From NCBI GenBank assembly GCA_963580285.1, contig OY757019.1:63074587-63138586 (forward strand): a DNA stretch of 64,000 bases, written 5' to 3'. Shown here piece by piece: positions 21,230-32,192 of the stretch. Numbering within the stretch: the stretch's first letter is position 1; each line of letters begins with the position of its first letter. Both the position numbers and the translations under genes were made by a program. This DNA is from Lucinisca nassula (taxonomy: Eukaryota > Mollusca > Bivalvia > Lucinida > Lucinidae). The notes beneath the pieces are model-generated. The model ran no database searches, was not told where the DNA came from, and saw only the letters and a list, made by a program, of their open reading frames with translations.

Positions 21230-22600
21230 GAAATGACGAGCTGTGGACCAGTCTGTGAAAGATAATTTCCTTTTCATCCCCCGACCGAATAGATTCGGGG
21301 GATATAGCGATCGGCTTGATGTCCGGTCGTCCGTATATTGATGATACTTGCCACAATGGTAAACAATGTTGAGATGGCGTGTCTTGCGCAAGAACGACAA
21401 CCCTGGGTACCATGGTATTTCAGTTATCTCCTCTTCCAATAAAATAGAATGACTATCTTGTGATCTCTATAACTCCAATATCCTTCGAGATATATTGTTG
21501 ATACTTGACATAATTTCAAACAATGTTGAGACGGCATGTCATGGGCAATAACAACAACCCTTGGTGCCATGTTTTTTAGTTATTTCCCCTTCCAAAAAAA
21601 AATAGTATGACTATCTTGTGATCGCCATAACTTCAATACCCTTCGAGATATATTGATTAAACTTTGTACAATTGTTCACAAGGTTGAAGCAGCATATCAT
21701 GCGCAAGAACCAAAACTCTTCGTGCCATGCCATTTGAGTTATCTCTTCTTCCAAAAAATAGAATTGTTATCTTGTGACCGCCATAACTCAAATACCCTTA
21801 GTGATATATTGATGAAACTTGGCACAATTGTTCACAAGGTTGAAGCAGCATGTCAAGCGCAAGTACCCTAACTCTTGGTGCCATGGCATTTAAATTATCT
21901 CTCTTTCAATAAAATATAATAACTATCTTGTGATCGCCATATCTCCCATACTCTTGGAGACATGTTGATAGAACTTGGTACAGTTGTACATGAGGTTAAG
22001 CAGGCGTGTCATGTGCAAGAACCGCAGCTCTTGGTGCCGTGGCATTTCAATTATTCACATTCCAATAAAAATAGGATGACTATCTTTTGAGCTCCATATT
22101 TCCAATATTCTTCGAGACATGTGATAGTACTTGGTACAGTTTTACACGAGGTTAAGCAGACGTGTCATATGCAAGAACCGCGACTCTTGGTGCACTGGTT
22201 TGTTAGTTACCTCCCTGACAAAATCTTGTGGGCCCTAGCTCAGAAACCCTTTGAAATATGTGGATAATACTTGGCAAGATTGAGACAGCATGTCATTGGC
22301 AGGAACCACAACTCTAGTGCGATGGTATTTGGGTTATATCCCCTTCTAATAAAATCATATACTCTGAGACATAATGATGGGACTTGGTATAGTTGTACGT
22401 GAGGCTAGGCAGGTGTTTTATGTGTGAAAATCATGACTCTGGGTGCACTTTTTTTTAGTTATTTTCCCAAACAATATAATCTTGTGATGACCATAACTTG
22501 GATACCCTGTGAGATATATTGATAGTATTTGGCACAGTTTTTGACAAGGTTGAAACAGTGTGTCATGCCAAAGAACCACCAACCGCGTCCACCACGAACG
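21230..22600. repeat. Diverged tandem array, ~155-160 bp x ~8 (H3)
   Basis: Copies begin around ATCTTGTGATCGCCATAAC-like phrases near 21455, 21616, 21770, 21926, 22082, 22222 and 22480, each followed by GATATATTGAT and an AGAACC...CTCTTGGTGCCATGG stretch. The style (degenerate ~160-bp core, possible ACG-rich relic at 22583-22600) resembles the cores of the Helitron-like elements, but neither terminus was found. Confidence 0.6.
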
Positions 22601-24864
22601 ACTAATTCATCACGTCTGAAGTTAGTGAAAGAAACAAAATTGGACTATTTCAACTTGAGCATAACAAAACAAAAACTCATCTATGCGTCCAGCAAAGACT
22701 AATCTCAGTCTGAGCATCTGCCCAGTCTGAACAGTGTGAAAAAAGTGAACAAGAGGCCCATGGGCCACTACGCTCACCAGAGGTATACAGGCATGGTGAC
22801 CATCTTGGTCATGTGACAACAAAAGGCCACCATGCAATCAGTAAAATCCACTGTTTTGCCTTTTTTCCATTCAATTGTCTATGTGACCAAACTTGACCGT
22901 AAGGTCATCGGCCATTTGGTTCCTTTAAAGGTTTTTTTTCCATAAGGGCATGGCAGCCATATTGGTCATGTGACCCAGTCCTTACGAACAAACTTTCATT
23001 CCCCCTTCCCATAGAGGCTCCACGTGTAATTTGGATTCAATCGACCAAGCAGTTTAAGTTGAGAAGAAGATAAAAATACTCAATCTGAGCCTTCCCGGAC
23101 AAGGGTCAGTAAATGACCTTTACCTTCGGAACTAACAAAATTCTATTCAGCTGAGTGCAAATATCATTTCTGATGCCACTAGCTACTATGCAATCAGAAA
23201 AATCCACTGTTATGCCTTTTTTCATACAAATGTCTAAGTGACCTTGATAAAAAACTGGTCAAACTAAACCAAAGGTAATCATTAGAACAAACTTGGTAAG
23301 GACCGAGTCCCCGATGCTGCATACCAAGTTTCAAGAACATCGGCCGTTCGGTTCTTGAGAAGAAGATTTTTTAATGTTTTTACCATATATGGGCATGGCG
23401 GCCATATCGGTCATGCGACCCAGTCGGCACGAAAAAACTTTCGTTCCCCCTTCCCACAGAGGCTCCACATGTAATTTGGATTCAATCCACTCAGCAGTTT
23501 AAGTTGAGAAGAAGATAAAAATACTCAATCTGAGCCTTTCCGGACAAAGGTCAGTAAATGTCCTTGACCTTCGGAACTGACAAAATTCCATTCAGCTGAG
23601 TGCAAATATCATTTCTGATGCCACTAGCTACCATGCAATCAGAAAAATCCACTGTTTTGCCTTTTTTCCATTCTAATGCCCAAGTGACCATATTTGACCT
23701 TGACGTAAAACAGGTCAAGGTCAACCAAAGGTCATGATTTGAACCAACTTAGTAGGGCCCAAGACCCCGATGCAGCATACCAAGTTTTAAGGTCATCGGT
23801 TATTTAGATCCTGAGAAAAAGATTTTTAAAGGTTTCTACCATATATGGGAATGGCGGCCATTTTGGTTATGAAAGCCAGTCCTTACGAACAAACGTTCCC
23901 CCTTCCCATTGAGGCTCCACATGTAATTTGGTTTCAAACTACCCAGCAGTTTAAGTTGAGAAGAAGATAATACTGAATCTGAGCCTTCCTGGACAAAGGT
24001 CAGTAAATGACCTTGACCTTTGGAATTGATAAACTTCTATTCAACTGATTGCAAATATCATTTCTGATGCCACAGGCTACCATGCAGTCAGAGAAATCCA
24101 CCGTTTTGCCCTTTTTCCATATAAATGCCAAAGTGACCAAATTTGACCTTGATGTAAAACAGGTCAAGGTCAATCGAAGGTCATCGTTTGAACAAACTTG
24201 GTAGAGCCAGAGTCCCCGATGCCGCATACCAGGTTTTAAGGTCATTGGCAATTTGGTTCCTGAGAAGAAGATTTTTAAAGGTTTTTAAAATATATGGGCA
24301 TGGCGGCCATTTTGGTCATGTGACCCAGTCCTTACGAACAAACTTTCGTTCTCCCTTCCCATAGAGGCTCCACATGTAATTTGATTTCAAACTACCCATC
24401 AGTTTAAGTTGAGAAGAAGATAAAACTACTGAATCTGAGCCTTCCAGGACAAAGGTCAGTAAATGACCTTGACCGTCGGAATTGATAAACTTCCATTCAG
24501 CTGATTACAAATATCATTTCTGATGCAATCAGAAAAATACACTGTTTTGCCCTTTTTCCATACAAATGTCTAAGTGACCAAATTTGACCTTGACGTAAAA
24601 CAGGCCAAGGTCAAGCAAAGGTCATCATTTGAATAAATTTGGTAGGGCCCGAGTCCCTGATGCTGCATACCAAGTTTCAAGGTATGCCGCCGTTTGGTTC
24701 CTGAGAAGATTTTTTTAGGTTTTTACCATATATGGACATGGCGGCCATCTTGATCATGTGACCAAGATCCCATGAACAAACATTCTTTCCCCCAACCCAT
24801 AGAGAACCAGATGTAATTTGGTTTCAATTGGCCTAGTAGTTTCTGAGGTGGATTAGCTCATGGC

Positions 24865-25409
24865 TCTCAGGGCGCTCACAACAAGTTGTACTTGATGGCC
24901 AAGCGTCTGATCCAGTCCTTGTTTTATCTGGTGTCCCCCAAGGTTCGGTCCTTGGACCGGTCCTTTTCTTGGTATTCATTAATGATTTCCTTGATAATAT
25001 CAGGTCATCTGTCCGTTTGTTTGCTGATGATTGTGTCCTTTATAGGAATATATATTCTTCTTCTGACTGTCTTATTCTACAAGATAACCTAAATCAACTA
25101 GCACTGAGGGAGGCCGATTGGCAGATGAAGTTAAATGTGGCCAAATGTCATTCAATGAGGGTGTCGCGACACCCTCCGGACAAACAAATTAAGTTTGACT
25201 ATAAACTACACCAGCAAATCTTGGAGCAGGTTCAATCCGCCAAATATCTTGGTATCACCATCACTGATGATCTTGATTGGGGTCAACACGTTTCAGAAAT
25301 AACATCAAAAGCAACTAGGACTTTAGGATTTCTTAGACGAAACTTGGCTTTTGCACCTACAGTCCTGGGCCAAAGTGTCAGAAAATCGGTTCTGAGAACC
25401 TGTAATTAA
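24865..25409 (+). pseudogene. LINE RT palm/thumb fragment, first half
   Basis: The frame opens with SGRSQQVVLDG upstream of any start codon, then SGVPQGSVLGPVLFLVFIND, the active site RLFADDCVLYR (both Asp present), KLNVAKCHSM, KYLGITITDDLDW and LGFLRRNLAFAPT. It ends at a stop near 25409 in sequence that no longer looks like LINE. The upstream palm (first catalytic Asp) is absent because of 5' truncation. Confidence 0.75.
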
Positions 25410-25860
25410 ACTTAGGAGCCATTGCAAAATAATTAGCTATAACTACCTGTCAAATAGCATGCTACAGAATCTGGCATGAGGGCAATGTAATTAATAACCT
25501 TGTGACCTGGTGCAAGCCACCCTAACATTACACATTATCAGACTCATTTTATGTGCGTTCTATGGCATATGAAGATTAGATACAAAGAATGGTTAACCAT
25601 AATGTTTAACTGTATGTAATTTAATCAGTGTTACAATACACTTTTCAAAATGTGTAAAAAAGAAGTGAAGACTTGAGAAGCTCTGAACTCAGTGTGCCTC
25701 CAAAGAAGGTTTACTTTGTCAGTTCATAATTTGTAAAGTACAATTAAATTGGTTTCACTCTCATTACATTAACCCTTATCCTGCTGAATAAATCAAATTG
25801 GCCGCACCCTTTTCTGACAAGCAAACATTCAAATGAGTACACTCAACATACCTTAATTCA
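25410..25860. other. Insert sequence in the split LINE, part with MITE C terminus
   Basis: About 25770-25800 carries TTAACCCTTATCCTGCTGAA, the terminal repeat of MITE family C, without a complete partner nearby. The rest is unassigned AT-rich sequence. Confidence 0.45.
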
Positions 25861-25868
25861 TTTCATAG

Positions 25869-26217
25869 GTGGTCCGCCCATCGGGGCTTGAAGAAATGTA
25901 TGGGCTGCATGATGCTTCCACACAGGGCTGCATGATGCTTCCACGCAGGGCTGCATAATGCTTCCACCTGCACACGATTACTGGTAAACCGATAAGAGGA
26001 TCTAAGCCTGCCCAGGCAAAGCGGTGCGCATGAGTCGGACCGCCCATCCAAATGAACCCTATTGGTTCATTGGACGACAGGGCTTGAGATGTCATTTCAT
26101 CTCAATGCCGGGTAAGAATCCCACAAAATTGGAAGCAACGTCTCCAAAATGACCTATACAGTGTTGATGGGGACGTTAAACCTGAAATCAGTTGATAACA
26201 AAACAATAAAAAAATTG
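25869..26217 (+). mobile_element. Family A SINE copy with internal 23-bp triplication
   Basis: GGTCCGCCCATCGGGGCTTG to an A-rich tail. TTTCATAG flanks both sides (25861-25868, 26218-26225), a short target-site duplication. At 25902-25970 the phrase GGGCTGCATGATGCTTCCAC is repeated three times with small changes, a local expansion absent from the other copies. Confidence 0.7.
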
Positions 26218-26694
26218 TTTCATAGAAGCTCGTGAAGATATCCTTAATTTATAGCATGGTACTACAAGTAATCCTCAGTATTTCGAACTGCTCCTATCTG
26301 ACAGACCAATTGTTCTTCTGGTTCACTCATGTACCCAAGAAAATAATATAAGACATTTATTATTAATTGTAAATCAAATCATGGAAGAACCGAGACACAA
26401 CAAATTCTACAATTTACATGCATGACCGAGCAAGCGAAGACTCGGACCAGCCTACACACCTTAGCAGTCTGATTCAATTCTTCGTTGGTGGCATAAAGAA
26501 TCTATGGATCTTAAGCTATCTATAAGGATCACAGTTGCAGGGGTTCGCAGGCTGATCTGAGTTTTCACTGTGTCATTGTTGATCGTAGGAATCGCTGTGA
26601 CTCGTCTAAACAACACGCCAGTATTCAAATATATATTGGAAAGTGCACCATCCAATTTTTTTTTAATTTTTTTTTTTTTCAGATAAAAATCCTG

Positions 26695-26699
26695 TTTTT

Positions 26700-26730
<31 letters not shown>

Positions 26731-26731
26731 G
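26695..26731. repeat. T15-G22 homopolymer junction
   Basis: A T run passes directly into about 22 Gs immediately 5' of a family A copy. The 5' end of that SINE has been lost at this point. Confidence 0.8.
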
Positions 26732-27020
26732 AATAAATTGAAGAAATATATGGGCTGCATGATGCTTCCACGCAGAGCTGAATCCGGTCCGCACACTAGT
26801 ACTGGTTAACCGCTTAGAGGATCTAAGCCTGTCCAGGAACCGTGGTGTGAGGCGGACCGTCAATGCCAATAAACCCTATTGGTTTCATTGGGTGACAGGG
26901 CTTGAGATGTCATTTCATCTCAATGTCGGGTAAACGTCCCACTAAATTGGAAGCAACGTCTCCATAGTGACCTTTACAGTGTTGACGGGGACGTCAATCA
27001 TCAAATCAAACGAAAAACAA
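26732..27020 (+). mobile_element. Family A SINE copy, 5' end lost
   Basis: Begins at GAAGAAATATATGGGCTGCA, ends GACGTCAATCATCAAATCAAACGAA. Full body otherwise. Confidence 0.7.
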
Positions 27021-27163
27021 ATATCAGCTTTACTACACAAAAGTGGGGCTCAAGAGGTCAAAATTATATAGGCATACTTGCTGATGACCATTAAAACCTC
27101 ATGATCAATATCGATATTTTTCTTTGACTTTCTGCACCCCGACCCCCACCCCCAACACACTAA

Positions 27164-27377
27164 TTAAACCCATTTTGTACCAGATGGAATCTTCTTCTCT
27201 ATATATAGCAGGAGTCCATTTCAAAATTTGGGGATGACACTTTTTATTATCTTTAAATTTTATTTGGAACGGAAATGGCTGAACTTTTTGCAAACAGTGA
27301 CGGTCCTGTTCTGTGGCATATGAATTGGACCTGCACTGTTTGTCAGTATCCTGGGGACCGGTACAAAAGGGGTTAAA
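27164..27377. mobile_element. MITE family B copy 2
   Basis: A 214-bp element with terminal inverted repeats TTAAACCCATTTTGTACC and GGTACAAAAGGGGTTAAA. Inside, GCAAACAGTGACGGTCC ... GGACCTGCACTGTTTG form the hairpin module. No ORF; non-autonomous DNA element by structure. Confidence 0.7.
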
Positions 27378-27454
27378 CGGGACAGCAATATTCAATCATT
27401 CTGTTGAATATACAAAATATAATGTCAGGACGACAAACACAAGACCCATGCAGA

Positions 27455-27625
27455 TTTGTTTGTTTGATTTGAGGTTTAACGTCCCCGTCAACACTGTAAA
27501 GGTCATTTTGGAGACGTTGCTTCCAATTTTGTGGGACTTTTACCCGACGTTGAGATGAAATGACATCTCAAGCACTGTCGCCCAATGAAACAAATAGGGT
27601 TTATTAGACCCATACAGAGTTGGCT
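27455..27625 (-). mobile_element. Family A SINE, 3' half
   Basis: Minus-strand 3' module (GTTTAACGTCCCCGTCAACA on the plus strand) preceded by GTTTGTTTGATTTGA; truncated after the AGGGTTTATTA segment. Confidence 0.7.
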
Positions 27626-27750
27626 CAAAGTCTGAATAATGATTACCTGTCTGCAGAAAAGTACTTGGGATGAAAAGTACACAGGAAATACTGACCAGAC
27701 TGTGAGGGTTCTCATTGCTTTGCTTAATGCTCTTAATTGAGCTATCAAAG

Positions 27751-27956
27751 TTTAACCATTATCCTGAGGAATAAATTAATTTAGCCACATCATTGACTGA
27801 CTACCAGCCAATCAAATTACTTGATATAATGAATTTGTTCAATTCACAAACTGCATGACAGTGTGGATCCTGATCAGATGGCATCCAAGCCATCCGATCT
27901 GGAGCTACAGTGTTTGCAAAGATAAAGGCTGTCATGTTCAGCAGGATAAGAGTTGA
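27751..27956. mobile_element. MITE family C copy 2
   Basis: Ends TTTAACCATTATCCTGAGGA and CAGCAGGATAAGAGTTGA are inverted repeats. The hairpin module sits at about 27856-27918 (ACAGTGTGGATCC ... GGAGCTACAGTGTTTG). Shares its left body with 1-84. Confidence 0.65.
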
Positions 27957-28224
27957 GGCTGATTTGGTGAGAATAAGGGTAGCCCATTTTAACCAAAAAA
28001 TTGGAACAAGTTATGCATTCATTCATGACCCACTGAAATACTCAACTACTGTGTGATGAACATGCTACATGTTGTTGGTGATTACACAGAACCTAGTTTC
28101 TTCTGTAAAATTACAACCGTTAAATCAATCATTAATCTGATAAGGGCTGCATTTATTAAGTGTCCTTGAAACTCATTATCACTAATCATCACACCATGGG
28201 GCCAAACTTGATTTCAGAGGCTAG

Positions 28225-28720
28225 CCAGACACTTAGTCCCAGGACTGCCTGGGCAGACAAAGGATGTTGCTATAAAACATTGGTTCGCCCTCAGCTAGAA
28301 TATGCATCACCCATTTGGCATCTCTATGTTAAAACTCAGATTCAGCAGGTGGATTAGGTGCAGAGGACAGCTGCTCGATGGACCTGCCGACGATGGCGCA
28401 ATAGAAGTAGCGTCGGTGACATGCTCAACGAGCTAGAATGGCCGTCCCTAGAGGCCCGTCGTGAGCAGTCCTCTTTAAACTTCTTCTATAAGATACATTC
28501 AGGTACAGTGGCCGTTAATAAAGATAAATACTTGACCCCTGTGACAGTTTCAACCCGAACAAGGGCATCAAAAGTAAACAACTCATAGTATCACAGGTAC
28601 CAGTCCTACAGTGATGCCCTGAAAAATTCCTTCTTTCCTAGGACTATTCCCCAGTGGAATAGTCTTTTCTCTTCTGTGGTGAATGCTAAGACTGCAGAGG
28701 AGTTCAAAGCCCATACAGTG
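28225..28720 (+). pseudogene. LINE RT thumb fragment, second half
   Basis: CCYKTLVRPQLEYASPIW continues the protein interrupted at about 25400; then QRTAARW, LEWPSLEARREQSSLNFFYK, and in another frame SFFPRTIPQWNSL. TAG at about 28355 and a frame change near 28590 break it. Confidence 0.7.
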
Positions 28721-28986
28721 TAAGATTGAGACTCGGAGGTATGCGTTTTAGTATACCTCTGTTATTCAGATTGTAAATAGTTTTAAGGACTCATCCAGTG
28801 ACTTTTGTTTAGCTAAATTCTAAATTTAGCTACGCACCCAGCTGAGGTAATGGCCAAATATAACCGACTCAGTATAAGAAGATAGATAGAAAATGTTGAC
28901 GCGGACGTGGACGTGGACGCGGACGACGGATCACTGCCTATACTATAAGCTCCCCCAGAGCCTTCGGCTCTGGTGAGCTAAAAAAA

Positions 28987-29668
28987 CTCGAGTGGTAAAA
29001 TACCCACCAAGTGCACAGCGAAGAATCTTATCAGAGTGGGTGGATGCGCAAGTTGATCTGAATCTTCGTCGGGCGCAGTCATTTTGTCATGTTTTGTGTT
29101 TCATCTGAGACAGTTTGAAGAACCCGATGAAGAAAGTGTTTATATGCCAAGTTTCCACATTTCAGAAACAAAATAGCTAACGTATTTAAATGTTATCCTA
29201 CGAATATGTCGAAATCGCTCTATAGTATTATCAGGACACACAATATAGTATGATCGGAACACGAAATACAGTGCTGAGAAATCAGTTTTGCGACATGCGA
29301 TACAAACCAGTTTTTGACTATCGTTTTCTTTGAAAATAATTGCCCTTATATGGCAAGATGTTAAGTACTATTAGTAAAATACATCATAAAATAGTTAAAA
29401 TGCATTAGCAGTCGTTTCATGTAAGGTTGGTGGCAAAGCTTGATTAAATTGTACCGGTGCAGCGTTTGAAATCGAAAGTAGGATAATGATTTTCTGGAAA
29501 CAAATGTGAAAATAAACGAAATCATAGCAATAAACAGAAAATCAAGGTAGCATGTCGAAAAGACATTTAATTATGCTTCCCGAACTACTGCTATGAAGTT
29601 GAAATTCTAATGATTAATAATTTCAAAACACAAAAATAAACATTCTGTAACATACCCGACATATTGGA
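28987..29668. other. Spacer, nothing recognised
   Basis: AT-rich, no ORF above background, no repeat family member. Confidence 0.45.
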
Positions 29669-29735
29669 ACAAGGATCTGTCCACTATACAGATCGGAACA
29701 TCCGGGTTAAGTGTACTGTACGCTCCCAACCAGTG
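29669..29735 (-). repeat. 67-bp block, inverse copy of 20326-20392
   Basis: Perfect reverse complement of the block near the ORF1-like unit. No LINE coding sequence lies beside this copy; it sits about 85 bp before the hairpin array. Confidence 0.9.
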
Positions 29736-29819
29736 TATAGACTAAATAGTAAATACTGACATCTGTACCACCACTTTACAGCTGAAAACCAACATCAGCT
29801 GTTTGTTAGATGCTTGCAG

Positions 29820-32192
29820 TCACTCTTGCAAAAATGCATGAACCTTAAGCAAATATTGTAGACCCAGACTGAATGCCAAGTTCTGTGGCGTCTGGTTTGG
29901 GTCTGCACTGTTTGCCAGTGAATTTGGAGTGGTCCACTATCTATTGTGGGATGTCAAGTTTGTTTGTTAGTAGTCCATCTCCTATTGTGGGATGTCAAGT
30001 TTGTTTTGTTAGTAGGCCATCTCCTATTGTGGGATGTCAAGTTTGTTTTGTTAGTAGTCCATCTCCTATTGTGGGATGTCAAGTTTGTTTTGTTAGTAGT
30101 CCATCTCCTATTGTGGGATGTCAAGTTTGTTTTGTTAGTAGTCCATCTCCTATTGTGGGATGTCAAGTTTGTTTTGTTAGTAGTCCATCTCCTATTGTGG
30201 GATGTCAAGTTTGTTTTGTTAGTAGTCCATCTCCTATTGTGGGATGTCAAGTTTGTTTTGTTAGTAGGCCATCTCCTATTGTGGGGGATGTCAGGTTTGT
30301 TCTGATAGCGGTGAGTTTTGAAAAAATATGCATAACTTTAAGAAAATAATGTAGACCTGGATCGAACGCCACGCTCTGTCGCGTCTGGTCCGGATCTGCA
30401 CCGTTTGCCAATGATTGTGGAGTGGTCCATTTCCTATTGTGGGGATGTCTATTTTCCTCTGTAAAGTGGTGGTTTTGCAAAAATGCATGAACCGTAAGCA
30501 ATTAATGTTCTGTTAGCGTTGAGTTCTGCAAAAATGCATGAACTTTAAGCAAATAGTGTAGACCTGGATCGGACGCCACATTGTGTGTGGTCTGATCTGG
30601 GTCTGTACTGTTTAAGTTTTTTGCAAACTGTATGACCTTTAAGCAAATAGTGTAGACCCAGATCGAGAGCCGTGTTCTGTGGCGTCTGGTCTGTTCTGCA
30701 CCGTTTGTCAATGATTGTGGAGTAGTCCATTCCCTATTGTGGGGATGTCAGGTGCATTCTGTTGGTGGTGAGTTTTGCAAAAATGCATAAACTTTAAGCA
30801 AATAATGTTGACCCTGATTGGACGCCACGCTCTGTGGCATCCGATCTGGTCCGCACTGTGTAGTAGTCCATTTCCTATTGTGGGGATGTCTGTTAGTGGT
30901 GATTTTGCAAAAAAAAAAAAAAAAACATGAACCGCAAGAAAATAATGTTGACCCGGATTGAACGCTGCATTCTGTGACGTCTGATCTGGGTCTGCACCGT
31001 TTGCCAATGAATTTGAAGTATTCCATTTCTCATTGTAGAATGTCAGGTTTGTTTATGTAAGCAGTGAGTTTTGCAAAATAAATACAAATGAATTTTAAGC
31101 AAACAGTGTGGACCCGGATCAGATGTCACATTTTGTGGCGTCTGATCTGGGTCTACACCAATTGCCAAAGATTTCGGAGTAGTCCACCTCCTATTGTGGG
31201 GATGTTAGGTTTGTTCTGTTAGCAGTGAATTTTGCAAAATATACATGTACTAAGCAAATAGTGTGGACGCGGATCGGACTCCGCATACTGTGGTCTACAC
31301 TGTTTGCCAGTAATTTTTGACTGGTTGATTTCCTATTGTGGGGATGTTTGGTTTGCTCTGTGTAAGTGGTGAGTTTTGCAAAAAATGCATAAACTTTAAG
31401 CAAATAATGTAGTCCCAGATCGAACATTACGCTCTATGGCGTCTGATCTGGGTCCGCATAGTTTGTTAATGATCTTAGAGTGTCCATTTCCTATTGTGTT
31501 AGGTTGGTTTTGTTAGCAGTGACCTTTTTGCAAAAATGCATTAAGTTGAAGCAAATGGTGTAGACCCGGATCGTGGGGATGTCGGGTTTGTTCTGTTAGC
31601 GGTGAGTTCTGCAAAAATGCATGAACTTTAAGCAAATAGTGTAGACCCGGATCAGACGCCACATTCTGTGTAGTCTGATCTGGGTCTGCATCTTTTGCCA
31701 ATGAATTTGGAGTAGTCCATTTCCTACTGTGGCGATGTCAGTATTGCTCTTTTAGCAGTTGAGTTTTTGCCAAAAATGTATGAACTTTAAGCAAATAGTG
31801 TAGTCCAAAATCGAGCGCCGTGTTCTGTGGTGGCTGGTCTGTTCTGCACCGTTTGTCAATGATTGTAGAGTAGTCCATTCCCTATTGTGGGGATGTCAGG
31901 TTTGTTCTGTTGGTGCTGAGTTTTGCAAAAATGCATGAACTTTAAGCAAATAATGTGGACCCAGACTAAATGCCGCGTCCTGTGGCATCTGATCTGGTCC
32001 ACACTGTTTGCCAATGAATTTGGTTTAGTCCATTTCTTATTGTGGGGATGTCAGGTATGTTTTGCAAACTATGCATGTACTTTTAGCAGGCAGGGTGGAC
32101 CCAGATCTATCACCGTGTTCTGTGGTGGCAGAGCTGGGTCTGCACCCCTTGCCATGAGCCCAAAAAAGGCCGCTAGGAAAATATGGGTTAAA
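29820..32192. repeat. Tandem array of ~14 hairpin modules (MITE-derived)
   Basis: The repeating unit (mean ~160 bp) reads: GTCCATTTCCTATTGTGGGG, a GTCAGGTTTGTTCTGTTAG segment, GAGTTTTGCAAAAATGCATG, AACTTTAAGCAAATAGTGTA, then a foldback GACCCGGATCAGACGCCACA / TGTGGCGTCTGATCTGGGTC and CTGCACCGTTTGCCAATGA. Modules lie near 29850, 30340, 30550, 30641, 30795, 30937, 31098, 31253, 31399, 31551 (partial), 31631, 31790, 31945 and 32084. The right end AATATGGGTTAAA (about 32180-32192) matches the terminal repeat of the single-module MITE at 39277-39489, so the array looks like one MITE whose interior amplified. Confidence 0.75.
29948..30300. repeat. 42-bp tandem repeat inside the hairpin array
   Basis: About eight near-identical 42-bp units (starts at 29948, 29989, 30031, 30073 and on to 30241) made only of the CCATCTCCTATTGTGGGATG plus TCAAGTTTGTTTTGTTAGTA part of the larger unit. 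Because 42 is divisible by three, long frames run through on both strands (up to 158 codons); these are artefacts. Confidence 0.9.

Larger units (their letters stand above)
24856..28885 (+). mobile_element. CR1-like LINE inserted in H4 and itself interrupted
   Basis: The 5'-truncated LINE begins inside the RT (about 24856), breaks at about 25400, resumes at about 28225 with the rest of the thumb, and ends in a 3' UTR with a GATAGATAGA tail just before the H4 microsatellite. About 2.8 kb of later insertions (two family A SINEs, a family A fragment, MITE B and MITE C) separate the halves. Confidence 0.65.
22748..28986 (+). mobile_element. Helitron-like element H4, split by nested insertions
   Basis: 5' end AACAAGAGGCCCATGGGCC (12-bp palindrome inside), then GCTCACCAGAG at 22772-22782, whose exact complement CTCTGGTGAGC lies at 28968-28978 in the 3' hairpin CCAGAGCC-TTC-GGCTCTGG. 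Between them are about five ~440-460 bp composite cores (22790-24850) and an ACGTGG/ACGCGG microsatellite (28895-28925). A LINE of about 4 kb interrupts it between about 24856 and 28885. Removing that stack leaves about 2.2 kb of canonical structure. Confidence 0.7.

Noticed and set aside
29948..30300. CRISPR-like array
   Set aside because: Direct repeats abut without unique spacers, and the genome is eukaryotic.
29873..30349. 158-codon frame with a 14-residue protein repeat, and the matching 98- and 119-codon frames
   Set aside because: The 42-bp DNA repeat is a multiple of three and has few stop triplets, so all these frames are by-products of the tandem array.
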